DNA of 64,000 nt from Candidatus Avimonas merdigallinarum (lineage in GTDB: Bacteria > Bacillota > Clostridia > Oscillospirales > Acutalibacteraceae). Positions 41,806 through 51,390 of the stretch are shown here, piece by piece. Each line of letters opens with the position of its first letter. Positions within the stretch are counted from its first letter, which is position 1. The position numbers and the translations under genes were made by a program. A model generated the notes under the pieces. That model saw only the letters and a program-made list of their open reading frames with translations. It searched no databases and was not told the DNA's origin. Location: contig CAJFGS010000007.1 of the NCBI GenBank assembly GCA_904377855.1, positions 1 to 64,000 of the forward strand, in the 5' to 3' direction.

Positions 41806-42681
41806 ATGAACGACGAAGTATTCCAGCAGGACTTAAACGAGAAAAGCCCCCTTCCCGGCGGTCCCTTTCTCATCCAGATGCTGTTCCGGGAACCGGTTCC
41901 CATGCCGGACAAAGCGGATATGGCCGCCGTCATGGAGCGGCATATCGGCCCGGCCGAGTGTTTCTGCCACGATGAGAAGGCAGCGGGCTTTGCAGCCCTC
42001 GGCCACATCGCAGAATTCAAGGACGGCAAGGCGCCGGTGCAATTGATGGTGATGGGATGCACCCATTTCGAAGGCAAAGGCTTCGACGCTTTTCTGCTGA
42101 GCCAGATGTGGGATTGTGCGGAAGACCGGGACCGCATTTTCCGGGAGTGCCAATATCAGGTGGCCGCGGTAGACATGCTGACGGCGGCGCTGCCAGCTCT
42201 GGAGCGGGCGGAACTGGACATGGACTTTCTGGATGCGCTAGCGGAGCTGTATCCGTCCTGCGAGGCGTTCTACTTTCAAAACTGCGGCAAACTGTTTTTG
42301 GCAGAGGATGTGAGGGATCATCGGATTTCCGGGCCTGATCGCTTCATTCGATTCGGAATAAACGCCCGTTTCTTCCATATCCAGGGGACCCAGGACATGT
42401 TAGTGGATACGGTAGGCATGAGCACCTTGTTCCTGCCGGATCTTCAGTACCACTTCCACGGCGTGGACCCCAACTGGGCGGTGAACCACGCCTACAATCT
42501 GGCCTCCTACCTGTTGGCAAACAATAACCCCATCCAGGACGGTGAAACGGTGGACGGGGTTGCGAACGGCGTAATCAGCCGGGACGTGCAGTGGAGATGC
42601 CAATATGAGAACGCCCTCGTCCAGCCGCCCCGCGAAGTGCTGGATATCTGTATGGGGGAATATGCCGCAGGCGGGCGATAA
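41806..42681 (+). CDS. DUF4261-domain protein
   Basis: 291 residues from ATG 41806 (GGGAG eight bases upstream). FLIQMLFREPVPMPDKADMA and then HDEKAAGFAALGHIAEFKDG, NAYNLASYLL and NNNPIQDGETVDGV fit the DUF4261 pattern. The function is unknown. It often occurs near DUF4253 genes, and here they lie about 50 bases apart. Confidence 0.75.
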   Translation: MNDEVFQQDLNEKSPLPGGPFLIQMLFREPVPMPDKADMAAVMERHIGPAECFCHDEKAAGFAALGHIAEFKDGKAPVQLMVMGCTHFEGKGFDAFLLSQMWDCAEDRDRIFRECQYQVAAVDMLTAALPALERAELDMDFLDALAELYPSCEAFYFQNCGKLFLAEDVRDHRISGPDRFIRFGINARFFHIQGTQDMLVDTVGMSTLFLPDLQYHFHGVDPNWAVNHAYNLASYLLANNNPIQDGETVDGVANGVISRDVQWRCQYENALVQPPREVLDICMGEYAAGGR

Positions 42682-42732
42682 AAGGTATCGCCCGCCATAG
42701 CAGGAAACGCCTGCCATGTTTTTCAAAAGCGC

Positions 42733-42761
42733 TTGCAATTCACCTGGAAATCATATATGAT
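42733..42761 (+). promoter_or_regulatory. Promoter of the thiamine operon
   Basis: TTGCAA (42733-42738) and TATGAT (42756-42761) are 17 bases apart, about 20 bases before the riboswitch. Confidence 0.75.
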
Positions 42762-42781
42762 ATACATGCGACAATTAAACA

Positions 42782-42867
42782 GACGGGAGCTTGTAATACA
42801 GGCTGAGAGGAAGGTGTGACCTTCGACCGATAACCTGATTTGGATAATGCCAACGTAGGGATGCCTG
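42782..42867 (+). promoter_or_regulatory. TPP riboswitch (THI element)
   Basis: The conserved GGGAGC, CTGAGAGG, GACC...ACCTGAT and TGGATAATGCCAACGTAGGG blocks are present in order. TPP binding normally favours the terminator hairpin downstream and shuts off the operon. The thi genes start 75 bases later, so regulation of all nine genes is expected. Confidence 0.95.
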
Positions 42868-42886
42868 AGCATAAAGCGTATGTTTG

Positions 42887-42923
42887 ACGGGAAGCTGCCA
42901 GATCGGTAGCTTCCCGTTTTTGT
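42887..42923 (+). terminator. Terminator of the TPP riboswitch
   Basis: ACGGGAAGCT and AGCTTCCCGT arms with an 11-base loop, followed by TTTTTG. This is the riboswitch expression platform. Confidence 0.9.
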
Positions 42924-42942
42924 CTTGTATGGGGGGATAAGC

Positions 42943-43137
42943 ATGGTCACCATCAATGGAAAGGGCCTGGATATTGCCGGCAGGACCCTGGCTGAATATC
43001 TGGAATCTGCCGGCTACGATCCGAAGCGGATCGCCGTGGAGCGCAACGGGGACATCGTGCCGAAAGCGCGGTACGGCGAAACCGTGCTGGAGGACGGCGA
43101 CAGCGTGGAGGTCGTCCGCTTCGTAGGGGGTGGATGA
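42943..43137 (+). CDS. thiS: Sulfur carrier protein ThiS
   Basis: 64 residues from ATG 42943, with GGGGGG upstream. It ends in the required double glycine (VRFVGGG), which is adenylated and thiolated for thiazole synthesis. The ubiquitin-like fold is suggested by MVTINGKGLDIAGRTLAEYL. It is the first gene after the riboswitch, and thiF starts within its last codons. Confidence 0.92.
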   Translation: MVTINGKGLDIAGRTLAEYLESAGYDPKRIAVERNGDIVPKARYGETVLEDGDSVEVVRFVGGG

Positions 43138-43774
43138 ACTGATCCCGACAAAAGAGGAAATGGAAAGGGCCCTGGAGGGCCGTTTGGGGAAAAACCTGCA
43201 GGCAAGGTTCTCCGCAGCCACGATAGCCGTGTGCGGCCTCGGCGGCCTGGGCTCCCACATTGCCCCCGCTCTTGCAAGGGCGGGGGTCGGCAGGCTGATC
43301 CTGCTGGATTTTGACCGGGTGGATGTTACCAATCTGCACCGCCAGCAATATAAGGCGTCGCAGGTTGGCCGGTACAAGGCGGAGGCCTTATCCGAAAACC
43401 TGCGAGAAATCGCGCCGTACATCGAGCTGGAGGCCCATACCGTGCGCGTTACTGAAGAGAACGCTGTGCAGCTGCTCAGCAAGGCGGACGTCATCTGCGA
43501 GGCGTTCGATCAGCCGGAAGCAAAAGCCATGCTGGCGAACACCGTCCTGGAAAGGATGCCGGACAAATATCTGGTGGCAGCGTCCGGCATGGCGGGGCTG
43601 GGAAGCGCCAACAGCATCCGGACGCGAAAGGCGGCGAAACGCTTTTATCTGTGCGGGGACGAGGTCAGCGAAGCGGCCGGGGGCGTTAGCCTGGTGTCCT
43701 CCCGCGTGATGCTGTGCGCCGCCCATCAGGCCCATATGGCGCTGCGGATTCTGGCGGATGAATTGGAACCATAA
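43130..43774 (+). CDS. thiF: ThiS adenylyltransferase ThiF
   Basis: 214 residues from GTG 43130, overlapping the thiS end. It activates the ThiS C-terminus with ATP. The nucleotide-binding GLGGLGSHIAPALARAGVG and LLDFDRVDVTNLHRQQY are typical of the E1-like family. The length suits the shorter Clostridia ThiF form without extra zinc residues. Confidence 0.9.
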   Translation: MDELIPTKEEMERALEGRLGKNLQARFSAATIAVCGLGGLGSHIAPALARAGVGRLILLDFDRVDVTNLHRQQYKASQVGRYKAEALSENLREIAPYIELEAHTVRVTEENAVQLLSKADVICEAFDQPEAKAMLANTVLERMPDKYLVAASGMAGLGSANSIRTRKAAKRFYLCGDEVSEAAGGVSLVSSRVMLCAAHQAHMALRILADELEP

Positions 43775-43792
43775 AGAAAGAAGGAAACGGAC

Positions 43793-44563
43793 ATGAACAA
43801 CGACAAACTGGTAATCGGCGGGCGTGAATTCCACTCCCGCTTTATCCTCGGCTCCGGCAAGTATTCTTTGAACCTTATTGAAGCGGCGGTAAAGGACGCG
43901 GGCGCGGAAATCATCACCCTTGCCGTCCGCCGCGCGAACACCAAGGAGCAGGAGAACATCCTCGATTTCATTCCCGAAGGGGTTACGCTGCTCCCCAACA
44001 CCAGCGGCGCCAGGAACGCGGAGGAAGCGGTCCGCATTGCCCGGCTGGCCCGCGAGCTGGGGTGCGGCGATTTTGTGAAAATAGAAATCATGCGGGACTC
44101 GAAATATCTGCTCCCCGACAACCAGGAAACGGTCAAAGCCACCGAAATTTTGGCCAAGGAAGGCTTTGTCGTCATGCCGTATATGTATCCCGACCTGAAT
44201 ACCGCCCGGGACCTTGTCCATGCCGGGGCCGCCGCCGTCATGCCGCTGGCCTCCCCCATCGGCTCCAACAAAGGGCTGGCAACCAGGGACTTTATCCAGA
44301 TCCTCATTGACGAAATCGACCTTCCCATTATTGTGGACGCCGGCATCGGCAGGCCTTCCCAGGCCTGCGAAGCCATGGAAATGGGCGCCGCCGCGATCAT
44401 GGCCAACACCGCGCTCGCAACCGCCGGGGACCTGCCCCTGATGGCGGCCGCCTTCCGCCAGGCGATTGAGGCGGGGCGCAAGGCCTATCTTGCCGGGCTT
44501 GGCCGGGTGCTCACCCGCGGGGCGGCCGCCTCCGACCCGCTGACCGGTTTCCTTCGTGATTAA
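43793..44563 (+). CDS. thiG: Thiazole synthase ThiG
   Basis: 256 residues, TIM-barrel. It condenses DXP, dehydroglycine and ThiS-thiocarboxylate to the thiazole. [32 protein letters not shown] (with the Schiff-base Lys expected nearby) and the phosphate-binding [18 protein letters not shown] are seen. It is in frame with and close behind thiF. Confidence 0.93.
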   Translation: MNNDKLVIGGREFHSRFILGSGKYSLNLIEAAVKDAGAEIITLAVRRANTKEQENILDFIPEGVTLLPNTSGARNAEEAVRIARLARELGCGDFVKIEIMRDSKYLLPDNQETVKATEILAKEGFVVMPYMYPDLNTARDLVHAGAAAVMPLASPIGSNKGLATRDFIQILIDEIDLPIIVDAGIGRPSQACEAMEMGAAAIMANTALATAGDLPLMAAAFRQAIEAGRKAYLAGLGRVLTRGAAASDPLTGFLRD

Positions 44564-44574
44564 GGGGTGTGGGT

Positions 44575-45828
44575 ATGGAAAATCAATTCTTTGTGGATTC
44601 GGAGCACCTTTCGCCCGAAGCGCTCGCCAAAAAGCACCGGCTGGAAAACGACCCGTCTTCCCGCAAAAGCCATATGGAATATCTGCCGGGTATGGAACGG
44701 ATTGAATCGGACGTCTGCAAAAACGTGATGGAGCAGATGAACGCCTTTGACTATTCGCGGTATACGGCAAAGGAGGTGCGGGCGGCTTTGGAGCACGAGA
44801 CCTGCTCGATAGAAGACTTCAAGGCCCTGCTTTCCCCGGCGGCGGAACCATTCCTCGAACAGATGGCCCAGAGGGCGAGGAGGGAAACCGGCAGGCATTT
44901 CGGTAACACCGTCTATTTTTTCACCCCTCTCTACATTGCCAACTACTGCGAAAATTACTGCGTGTATTGCGGCTTTAATTGCTATAACCATATCCACCGC
45001 ATGAAGCTGACGATGGAACAGGTGGAGCATGAGATGAAGGTGATCGCCGACAGCGGCATGGAGGAAATCCTGATCCTGACCGGCGAGAGCCGCTCGCAGA
45101 GCGACGTACAGTACATCGGGGAAGCCTGCAAGCTGGCCAGGAAGTATTTCCGCATGGTGGGGCTGGAAATCTATCCGGTCAACACGGACGAATACCGGTA
45201 TCTGCATGAATGCGGCGCGGACTATGTGACCGTTTTCCAGGAAACCTACGATGCGGATAAATACGAGCAGCTGCACCTTATGGGCCACAAGCGCGTATGG
45301 CCTTACCGCTTCGACGCGCAGGAGCGCGCCCTCATGGGCGGCATGCGGGGCGTGGCGTTTTCGGCGCTGCTCGGCCTTTCGGACTTCCGCAAGGATGCAT
45401 TGGCCAGCGCGATGCACGTATACTATTTGCAGAGGAAATATCCCCACGCGGAGATGTCCCTGTCCTGCCCGCGGCTCCGCCCGATCATCAACAACGATAA
45501 AATCAATCCCCTGGACGTCCACGAAAAGCAGCTTTGCCAGATCCTGTGCGCATATCGCATCTTCCTGCCCTTTGTGGGCATCACCGTCTCCTCCCGCGAG
45601 AGCGCGGAGTTCCGCAACGGGATTGTAAAGATTGCGGCGACCAAGGTTTCCGCCGGCGTTTCGACGGGGATCGGCGACCACGAAAGCAAATACAGCGGAA
45701 AGGAGGCGGACGGCGCGCAGGGCGACGAGCAGTTTGAAATCGACGATGGCCGCAGCCTGGAAACCATGTACCGGGATATTGCCGGGGAAGGCCTGCAGCC
45801 CGTCCTGAACGATTACCTGTATGTCTGA
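44575..45828 (+). CDS. thiH: 2-iminoacetate synthase ThiH
   Basis: 417 residues from ATG 44575. Radical SAM enzyme that cleaves tyrosine to dehydroglycine for ThiG. The CxxxCxxC cluster motif is NYCENYCVYCGF. The oxygen-sensitive ThiH (rather than ThiO) supports an anaerobe. It overlaps the TenI-like gene by 8 bases. Confidence 0.93.
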   Translation: MENQFFVDSEHLSPEALAKKHRLENDPSSRKSHMEYLPGMERIESDVCKNVMEQMNAFDYSRYTAKEVRAALEHETCSIEDFKALLSPAAEPFLEQMAQRARRETGRHFGNTVYFFTPLYIANYCENYCVYCGFNCYNHIHRMKLTMEQVEHEMKVIADSGMEEILILTGESRSQSDVQYIGEACKLARKYFRMVGLEIYPVNTDEYRYLHECGADYVTVFQETYDADKYEQLHLMGHKRVWPYRFDAQERALMGGMRGVAFSALLGLSDFRKDALASAMHVYYLQRKYPHAEMSLSCPRLRPIINNDKINPLDVHEKQLCQILCAYRIFLPFVGITVSSRESAEFRNGIVKIAATKVSAGVSTGIGDHESKYSGKEADGAQGDEQFEIDDGRSLETMYRDIAGEGLQPVLNDYLYV

Positions 45829-46411
45829 CATCCTTTGCGTGACCAACCGGAAGCTCTGCCGGGAGGATTTCCTGACCCGCATGGAACGGATCGCCCGGGC
45901 GAAGCCGGCGGGGATTATCCTGCGGGAGAAGGATCTCTCCGAAAGCGCGTACAGGGCGCTGGCGGCAGATGTGATGGGCATCTGCCGGTCCTACGGCGTG
46001 CCCTGCATCCTGCACAGCTTTGTGCATGCGGCGGCGGCGCTGAAGGCGGAGGCCGTCCACCTGCCCCTGCCCCTGCTTTTGCAGCTGGGCAGGGAGGACA
46101 AAGCCCGGTTCTCAGTCCTCGGCGCCTCCTGCCATTCGGTGGAGGAGGCAAAAGCCGCCGAAGCGAACGGCTGTACCTACATCACCGCCGGCCATGTGTT
46201 TGAAACCGGCTGCAAGGCCGGCCTGCCGGGGCGGGGGCTTGCTTTTTTAAAGGCCGTGTGCGGGAGCGTTTCCCTCCCCGTCTATGCCATCGGCGGCATC
46301 GGCCCCGGCAATATCGCCGGGGTCCGGCAAGCCGGGGCAAAGGGCGCCTGCGTCATGAGCGGCGCGATGGTATGCGGGGACGTGCAGAAGTATTTGGGAG
46401 AATTGCGATGA
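45821..46411 (+). CDS. TenI-like thiamine phosphate synthase-family protein
   Basis: 196 residues with a TIM barrel: ILREKDLSESAYRALAADVM, ILHSFVHAAAALKAEAVHLP, YAIGGIGPGNIAGVRQAGAK. It is more divergent than the ThiE downstream and lacks the clearer pyrophosphate-binding residues, so it resembles TenI, which can aromatise thiazole tautomers. It is coupled to thiH and to thiE by overlaps. Confidence 0.8.
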   Translation: MSDILCVTNRKLCREDFLTRMERIARAKPAGIILREKDLSESAYRALAADVMGICRSYGVPCILHSFVHAAAALKAEAVHLPLPLLLQLGREDKARFSVLGASCHSVEEAKAAEANGCTYITAGHVFETGCKAGLPGRGLAFLKAVCGSVSLPVYAIGGIGPGNIAGVRQAGAKGACVMSGAMVCGDVQKYLGELR

Positions 46412-47049
46412 ATTTTTGTAAAGAGATGCTGCTGCTCTATGCGGTTACCGACCGCCGCTGGGAAGGCGGGCAAACCCTGTATGAGCAGCTGGAGGAGGCG
46501 CTGCGGGGGGGCGCAACCCTCGTCCAGCTGCGCGAGAAAAACCTCGCGCAGGAGGAATACATAAAGGAAGCGGTGAGGGCAAAAGCGATTTGCCGCCGGT
46601 ACAACGTGCCGCTGATTATCAACGACAATGTGGACGCGGCGCTAAAAAGCGGGGCGGACGGGGTCCACGTGGGCATCGAGGACACGCCCGTTTCCGAAAT
46701 CCGCAAACGGGTCCCGCGGGATTTTATCATCGGCGCCACCTGCAAGACGGTATCCCAGGCGCGGGCGGCCGAAGAAGCGGGGGCGGACTATATGGGGGTC
46801 GGCGCGGTTTTCCCCTCTCCCACCAAGGAAAACGCGATTCGCATTACCACCGAACAGCTGAAAGAAATCTGCTCCTCCGTTTCCATCCCCGCCGTCGCGA
46901 TCGGGGGGATCGGCCTTGACAACGTCATGGAATTAAAAGGCGGCGGGATGGCCGGGATTGCCGTCGTATCGGCCGTTTTTGCAGCGGAGGACATCCGGAA
47001 AGCCGCGGCCGAACTGAAAGAAAAGGCAAAAGCGGTGATTGGAGTATGA
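46408..47049 (+). CDS. thiE: Thiamine phosphate synthase ThiE
   Basis: 213 residues from ATG 46408, overlapping the TenI stop (ATGA). It joins HMP-PP and thiazole phosphate to thiamine phosphate. Motifs LVQLREKNLAQEEYI, PLIINDNVDAALKSGADGVH and VGAVFPSPTKENA, then AIGGIGLDNV, are those of ThiE. The next gene starts within its stop. Confidence 0.92.
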   Translation: MNFCKEMLLLYAVTDRRWEGGQTLYEQLEEALRGGATLVQLREKNLAQEEYIKEAVRAKAICRRYNVPLIINDNVDAALKSGADGVHVGIEDTPVSEIRKRVPRDFIIGATCKTVSQARAAEEAGADYMGVGAVFPSPTKENAIRITTEQLKEICSSVSIPAVAIGGIGLDNVMELKGGGMAGIAVVSAVFAAEDIRKAAAELKEKAKAVIGV

Positions 47050-47702
47050 TCCGGGGCGCCATTTTTGATCTGGACGGGACCCTCCTGGACTCGATGGGCA
47101 TTTGGGACACCCTCGGGGAGGAATACCTTCGTTCGCTCGGGCTGGAACCAAAGGAGGAGTGGAAGCAGGCCTTTCAGACCTTCACCCTGGAGCAGGCCGC
47201 CCGGTATTGCCGGGAGCATTGCGGCGTTGCTCTTTCCGTGGAGGAGATCGTTGACGGCATCAACCACATGGCGGCGGAGCATTACAGTAAAACCATCCCC
47301 CTGAAGCCCGGGGCTGCGGAATTTTTGCGGAAGCTGAAGGAGCATGGCGTCGGGATGTGCGTCGCGACGGTCACCGACCGGCCGCTGGCGCAGGCGGCGC
47401 TGGAGCGCACCGGGATCCGGGGGTATTTTTCGGAGATATTCACCGCCGCATCGGTCGGGCACGGCAAGGACGAACCGGACATATACCGCGCTGCGCTGCG
47501 GCACCTGGGGACCGGGAAAGCCGAAACGGTGGTTTTTGAGGATGCTTTCTATGCGCTTGAGACCGCCAAGGCGGACGGATTTGTAACGGCGGCGGTTTTC
47601 GACGCGTATGAGGGAAATCAAGCCGGGCTGAAAGCCGCGGCCGATTATTACATGGAAAGCTATTCCGACTGGAGCGGCTTTTGGAGGCGTATGAGCCAAT
47701 AA
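47046..47702 (+). CDS. HAD-superfamily phosphatase in the thiamine operon
   Basis: 218 residues, start overlapping thiE. HAD motif I is FDLDGTLLDSM, and a later VVFEDAFYALETAKADGF gives motif IV. The cap is helical, like the beta-phosphoglucomutase group. In this operon it may dephosphorylate thiamine phosphate or a pathway intermediate, but the substrate is inferred from context. Confidence 0.85.
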   Translation: MIRGAIFDLDGTLLDSMGIWDTLGEEYLRSLGLEPKEEWKQAFQTFTLEQAARYCREHCGVALSVEEIVDGINHMAAEHYSKTIPLKPGAAEFLRKLKEHGVGMCVATVTDRPLAQAALERTGIRGYFSEIFTAASVGHGKDEPDIYRAALRHLGTGKAETVVFEDAFYALETAKADGFVTAAVFDAYEGNQAGLKAAADYYMESYSDWSGFWRRMSQ

Positions 47703-47781
47703 AAACAAGCGGCGGACCGGGGGCACCACTCTCCGTCGCTCTAGAAAAGTAATGCCCAATCAATCGAAACGGAGGAAAACG

Positions 47782-48585
47782 ATGAGAACAGCATTATCCA
47801 TCGCAGGCAGCGATTCCTGCGGAGGCGCCGGCATCCAGGCAGACATCAAAGCCATGACGATGAATGGGGTTTACGCCATGAGCGCCATAACGGCCCTCAC
47901 AGCGCAAAACACCACCGGCGTCCGGGGGATCCAGGAGTCCTCCCCCGCCTTCCTGCAGCAGCAGATCGACGCCGTTTTCGAGGATATTTTTCCCGACGCG
48001 GTCAAAATCGGCATGGTTTCCTCGGCGGAGCTCATCCAGGTGATCGCCGGCCGGCTCCGGTTCTACAAGGCAGGGAATATTGTGGTCGATCCCGTCATGG
48101 TCTCCACCAGCGGGGCGCGGCTGCTGAAAACCGACGCGGTATCCGCCCTGACATGCGAGCTCCTGCCCCTCGCCACCCTGGTTACGCCGAATATCCCCGA
48201 AGCGGAAATCCTGGCCGGGCTGCCGGTTTCCGGCAGGGACGATATGCGGAAGGCCGCGGAACAAATCGGCGGGACCTACGGCTGCGCCGTGCTCCTGAAA
48301 GGCGGGCACAGCGTCTGCGACGCCAATGACCTTCTGTATGAAAACGGGGAGTTCCGCTGGTTTGAAGGGAAGCGGATCGAAAACCCCAACACGCACGGCA
48401 CGGGGTGCACCCTGTCCTCCGCCATTGCCGCCAACCTTGCCAAAGGCTTTAGCCTTGCCGAATCGGTAGAACGGGCGAAGGACTATCTGTCCGGCGCCCT
48501 TGCGGCGATGCTCGATCTCGGCAAAGGCGCCGGGCCCATACAGCACAATTTCGATCTGCACAGCCGCTTTGCACACGAGGCGTAA
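47782..48585 (+). CDS. thiD: HMP/HMP-phosphate kinase ThiD
   Basis: 267 residues from ATG 47782, with GGAGG upstream. It phosphorylates HMP and [38 protein letters not shown] and [20 protein letters not shown] (with the catalytic GTGC) match ThiD. It lies 80 bases after the HAD gene, still in the same run. Confidence 0.94.
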   Translation: MRTALSIAGSDSCGGAGIQADIKAMTMNGVYAMSAITALTAQNTTGVRGIQESSPAFLQQQIDAVFEDIFPDAVKIGMVSSAELIQVIAGRLRFYKAGNIVVDPVMVSTSGARLLKTDAVSALTCELLPLATLVTPNIPEAEILAGLPVSGRDDMRKAAEQIGGTYGCAVLLKGGHSVCDANDLLYENGEFRWFEGKRIENPNTHGTGCTLSSAIAANLAKGFSLAESVERAKDYLSGALAAMLDLGKGAGPIQHNFDLHSRFAHEA

Positions 48586-48614
48586 CGCCGCCTGCTTGGA
48601 AAGGAGAGCATACT

Positions 48615-49919
48615 ATGAGAAACTATACCACGCAAATGGACGCTGCCAGGCAAGGCATCGTCACGCCCGAAATGAAAGCCGTCGCCGCGAAGGAATACCG
48701 GACGGAGGAGGAAATACGCGACCTTGTCGCCAAAGGCCAGGTTGCCATCTGCGCCAACCGGCTGCACGCCTGCATCGACCCCAACGGCGTGGGCTCCATG
48801 CTCCGCACCAAGATCAATGTCAACCTCGGCGTGTCCCGGGACTGCAAGGACTACGACGTTGAAATGCAGAAGGTCATGGCCGCGGTGGATATGGGCGCCG
48901 AGGCGATCATGGATCTGTCCTCCCACGGCGACACCCAGCCCTTCCGCCGGAAGCTGACCAGCGAATGCCCCGCCATGATCGGCACCGTCCCGGTTTACGA
49001 CAGTGTTATCCATTATCAGCGGGATTTGGCGACCCTGACCGCCCAGGATTTCATTGACGTCGTCCGGCTCCATGCGGAGGACGGCGTGGACTTTGTTACC
49101 CTGCACTGCGGCATCACGCGCAAGACGATCGAGCAGATCCGAAAGCATAAGCGGAAAATGAATATCGTGTCCCGCGGCGGCTCCCTCGTCTTTGCCTGGA
49201 TGTGCATGACGGGCGAGGAAAACCCCTTCTACGAATATTTTGACGAGATTCTGGATATCTGCCGCGAATATGACGTCACCATCTCTCTGGGCGACGCCTG
49301 CCGTCCCGGCTGCCTGGCCGACGGCAGCGACGTCTGCCAGATCGAAGAGCTGGTCCGTCTGGGCGAGCTGACCAAGCGCGCCTGGGAAAAGGACGTCCAG
49401 GTGATGGTGGAAGGCCCCGGACATATGCCGATGGATCAGATTGAAGCGAACATGAAGATGCAGCAGACCATCTGCATGGGGGCGCCGTTCTATGTCCTCG
49501 GGCCGATTGTGACCGATATCGCTCCCGGATACGACCACATCACCTCGGCTATCGGCGGCGCGATTGCCGCGGCCTCCGGCGCGGCCTTCCTCTGCTATGT
49601 GACGCCTGCCGAGCATCTGGCGCTCCCCAACGTGGAGGATGTAAAGCAGGGCATCATCGCCTCCAGAATCGCGGCCCATGCGGCGGATATTGCCAAAAAG
49701 GTCCCCCACGCAAGGGACGCCGACGATGCGATGGCCGATGCCAGGCGGACCTTCGACTGGGAAAAGCAGTGGGAATGCTCCCTAGATCCGGAAACGGCCA
49801 AGCGCATTCGCGCGGACAGGGCGCCGGAGCACGAGGACAGCTGCTCGATGTGCGGCAAATTCTGCGCCGTACGGAGCATGAACAAGGCCCTGAGCGGCGA
49901 GTATATCGACATTTTGTAA
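48615..49919 (+). CDS. thiC: Phosphomethylpyrimidine synthase ThiC
   Basis: 434 residues. Radical SAM enzyme making HMP-P from AIR. The C-terminal cluster motif is [12 protein letters not shown] (CxxCxxxxC), and [14 protein letters not shown] is the central conserved block. The length suits the short bacterial form. It is the last gene of the operon, with a terminator about 90 bases beyond. Confidence 0.95.
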   Translation: MRNYTTQMDAARQGIVTPEMKAVAAKEYRTEEEIRDLVAKGQVAICANRLHACIDPNGVGSMLRTKINVNLGVSRDCKDYDVEMQKVMAAVDMGAEAIMDLSSHGDTQPFRRKLTSECPAMIGTVPVYDSVIHYQRDLATLTAQDFIDVVRLHAEDGVDFVTLHCGITRKTIEQIRKHKRKMNIVSRGGSLVFAWMCMTGEENPFYEYFDEILDICREYDVTISLGDACRPGCLADGSDVCQIEELVRLGELTKRAWEKDVQVMVEGPGHMPMDQIEANMKMQQTICMGAPFYVLGPIVTDIAPGYDHITSAIGGAIAAASGAAFLCYVTPAEHLALPNVEDVKQGIIASRIAAHAADIAKKVPHARDADDAMADARRTFDWEKQWECSLDPETAKRIRADRAPEHEDSCSMCGKFCAVRSMNKALSGEYIDIL

Positions 49920-50262
49920 CGGGTAAAAACAGAGCGCTGTATCACTGCCGGCGGATTCGGCATCGGGAAGTATATAAAAGCCGGGGGCACATATCGGCCC
50001 GGATTTATTTTGAAAAGAGCTGCCTATCGGGCAGCTCTTTTTGCTTTGCACGCTGCTCACAAACGATAAGATTGCGGCCCGCTTTCTGCCTGTTGCGTAT
50101 CCGGAATCCCGGTATGCCGCCTTTTGGGCGCTGGCTGCTGGGGTACGTCGCAGCGAATATCCGACCTGTCCGGGCGGAAACCGCTGCATAATCGCCCGAT
50201 AATGCGGTTGGAGAGTTTCCCGTCTTTCTTTGGGCGGGAGCGCTCCGAAGATTTGCCTGCTT
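49920..50262. other. Gap of about 340 bases after thiC
   Basis: It holds the operon terminator at 50013-50042. The rest has no frame with a start signal or recognised family. Confidence 0.5.
50013..50042 (+). terminator. Terminator of the thiamine operon
   Basis: AAAAGAGCTGCC and GGCAGCTCTTTTT arms around TATC. Confidence 0.85.
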
Positions 50263-50305
50263 AACAAACGACAGCCCGCGGCTTTGCCGCGGGCTGTCGT
50301 TTGTT
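50263..50305. repeat. Perfect 20-bp palindrome, 3-base loop
   Basis: AACAAACGACAGCCCGCGGC and its exact complement around TTT. No T tract follows on the plus strand. It abuts the broken 5' end of the FIVAR gene. Confidence 0.85.
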
Positions 50306-51091
50306 ACTGCCGATGTCCGCGACCTGCTTCAGGAAACCTACAACTTTGCGCTGAACCTGAGCACCGACGGCGTGACCGACAGCGCCAAAGCGTTCTTTGA
50401 AAAAGCGCTGGCGGGGGCCGAGGCCGCGCTGGAGAATCCGGACGCCACACAGGAGGAGCTCACCACGGCGTGGGATACCCTGCTGGAAGGCATCTGGGGC
50501 CTGGGGCTGTACCAGGCGGACAAAGCGAATCTCGGCCTGCTGATTGAAAAAGCGGAGACGATGATCGCCCAGGCGGACAAATATGTCACGGCCAACTGGC
50601 AGCAGCTGGTAGATGCGCTTGCCGCGGCAAAAGCGGTCATGAACAACGGCGACGCCATGGAGGAGGATGTATCCGCCGCGGCGGAAGATCTGCTGAACGC
50701 CATGCACCTCCAGCTGTATAAGGCGGACAAGGCGATTCTCGAAAGCCTGATTGCGAAAGCGGAAGGGACGGATTTGGCCGGGTATACGGCGGAAAGCAGC
50801 GCGGCGCTGAAAACAGCGCTTGCCAGCGCCAAGGCCGTTTATGCCGACGCCACCTTGAGCGTGAACGACCAGGCAGCGGTTGACGAAGCGGCAGCGGCTC
50901 TGGACGACGCGCTGGACAGTCTGGTAAAGCTGTCGGACGGCGGCAATACCGATGGCGATGCCAACGGGGACGAAAACAACACCCAGTCCCCGCAGACCGG
51001 CGAAAGCCACACGGCACTGCCCGCCCTGCTCCTGGCCGGCATTTCGGCGGCGGTTCTCTTCCGCTCCTGCCGGAAAAAGGCCAGGCAGTAA
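50306..51091 (+). pseudogene. FIVAR-repeat surface protein, C-terminal fragment with sortase signal
   Basis: About 260 residues in an open frame with no good start. Repeats such as KAFFEKALAGAEAALENPDA and AILESLIAKAEG...YTAESSAALKTAL are FIVAR units (helical bundles of cell-wall proteins). The end is a sorting signal SPQTGE, membrane helix ALPALLLAGISAAVLF and tail RSCRKKARQ, so the parent was linked to the wall by sortase. The start is cut off at a palindrome. Confidence 0.75.
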
Positions 51092-51129
51092 GTTCCCGCG
51101 GAACAGCGTTTACGGAAAGCGTCTTTCAC

Positions 51130-51169
51130 CAACGCTCCATAGCAGCCGCACGGCTGCTATGGAGCGTTG
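51130..51169. repeat. Perfect 19-bp palindrome, 2-base loop
   Basis: CAACGCTCCATAGCAGCCG and its complement around CA. It follows the FIVAR fragment by about 40 bases. Confidence 0.85.
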
Positions 51170-51390
51170 CTCTTGTCGGGGCCTGCCTGTAATAGGCAGC
51201 GGCGCGTCGGGTCAAGCCCGCCCCCTTTTTATACGGGCCGCAGTGGCGCCGCAGTTGCCGCTTGGGATACCGCGCATTCGGTTTTTTTGAAGCCGGGGGA
51301 AACCGCCTCGCCGTGTCCAATCCCCGGCGGTTTGGGGGAAAGCAAGGATAGCTGAGATCCTCCTGAAGGCGGGCTTCGGGAGGCGGCATT

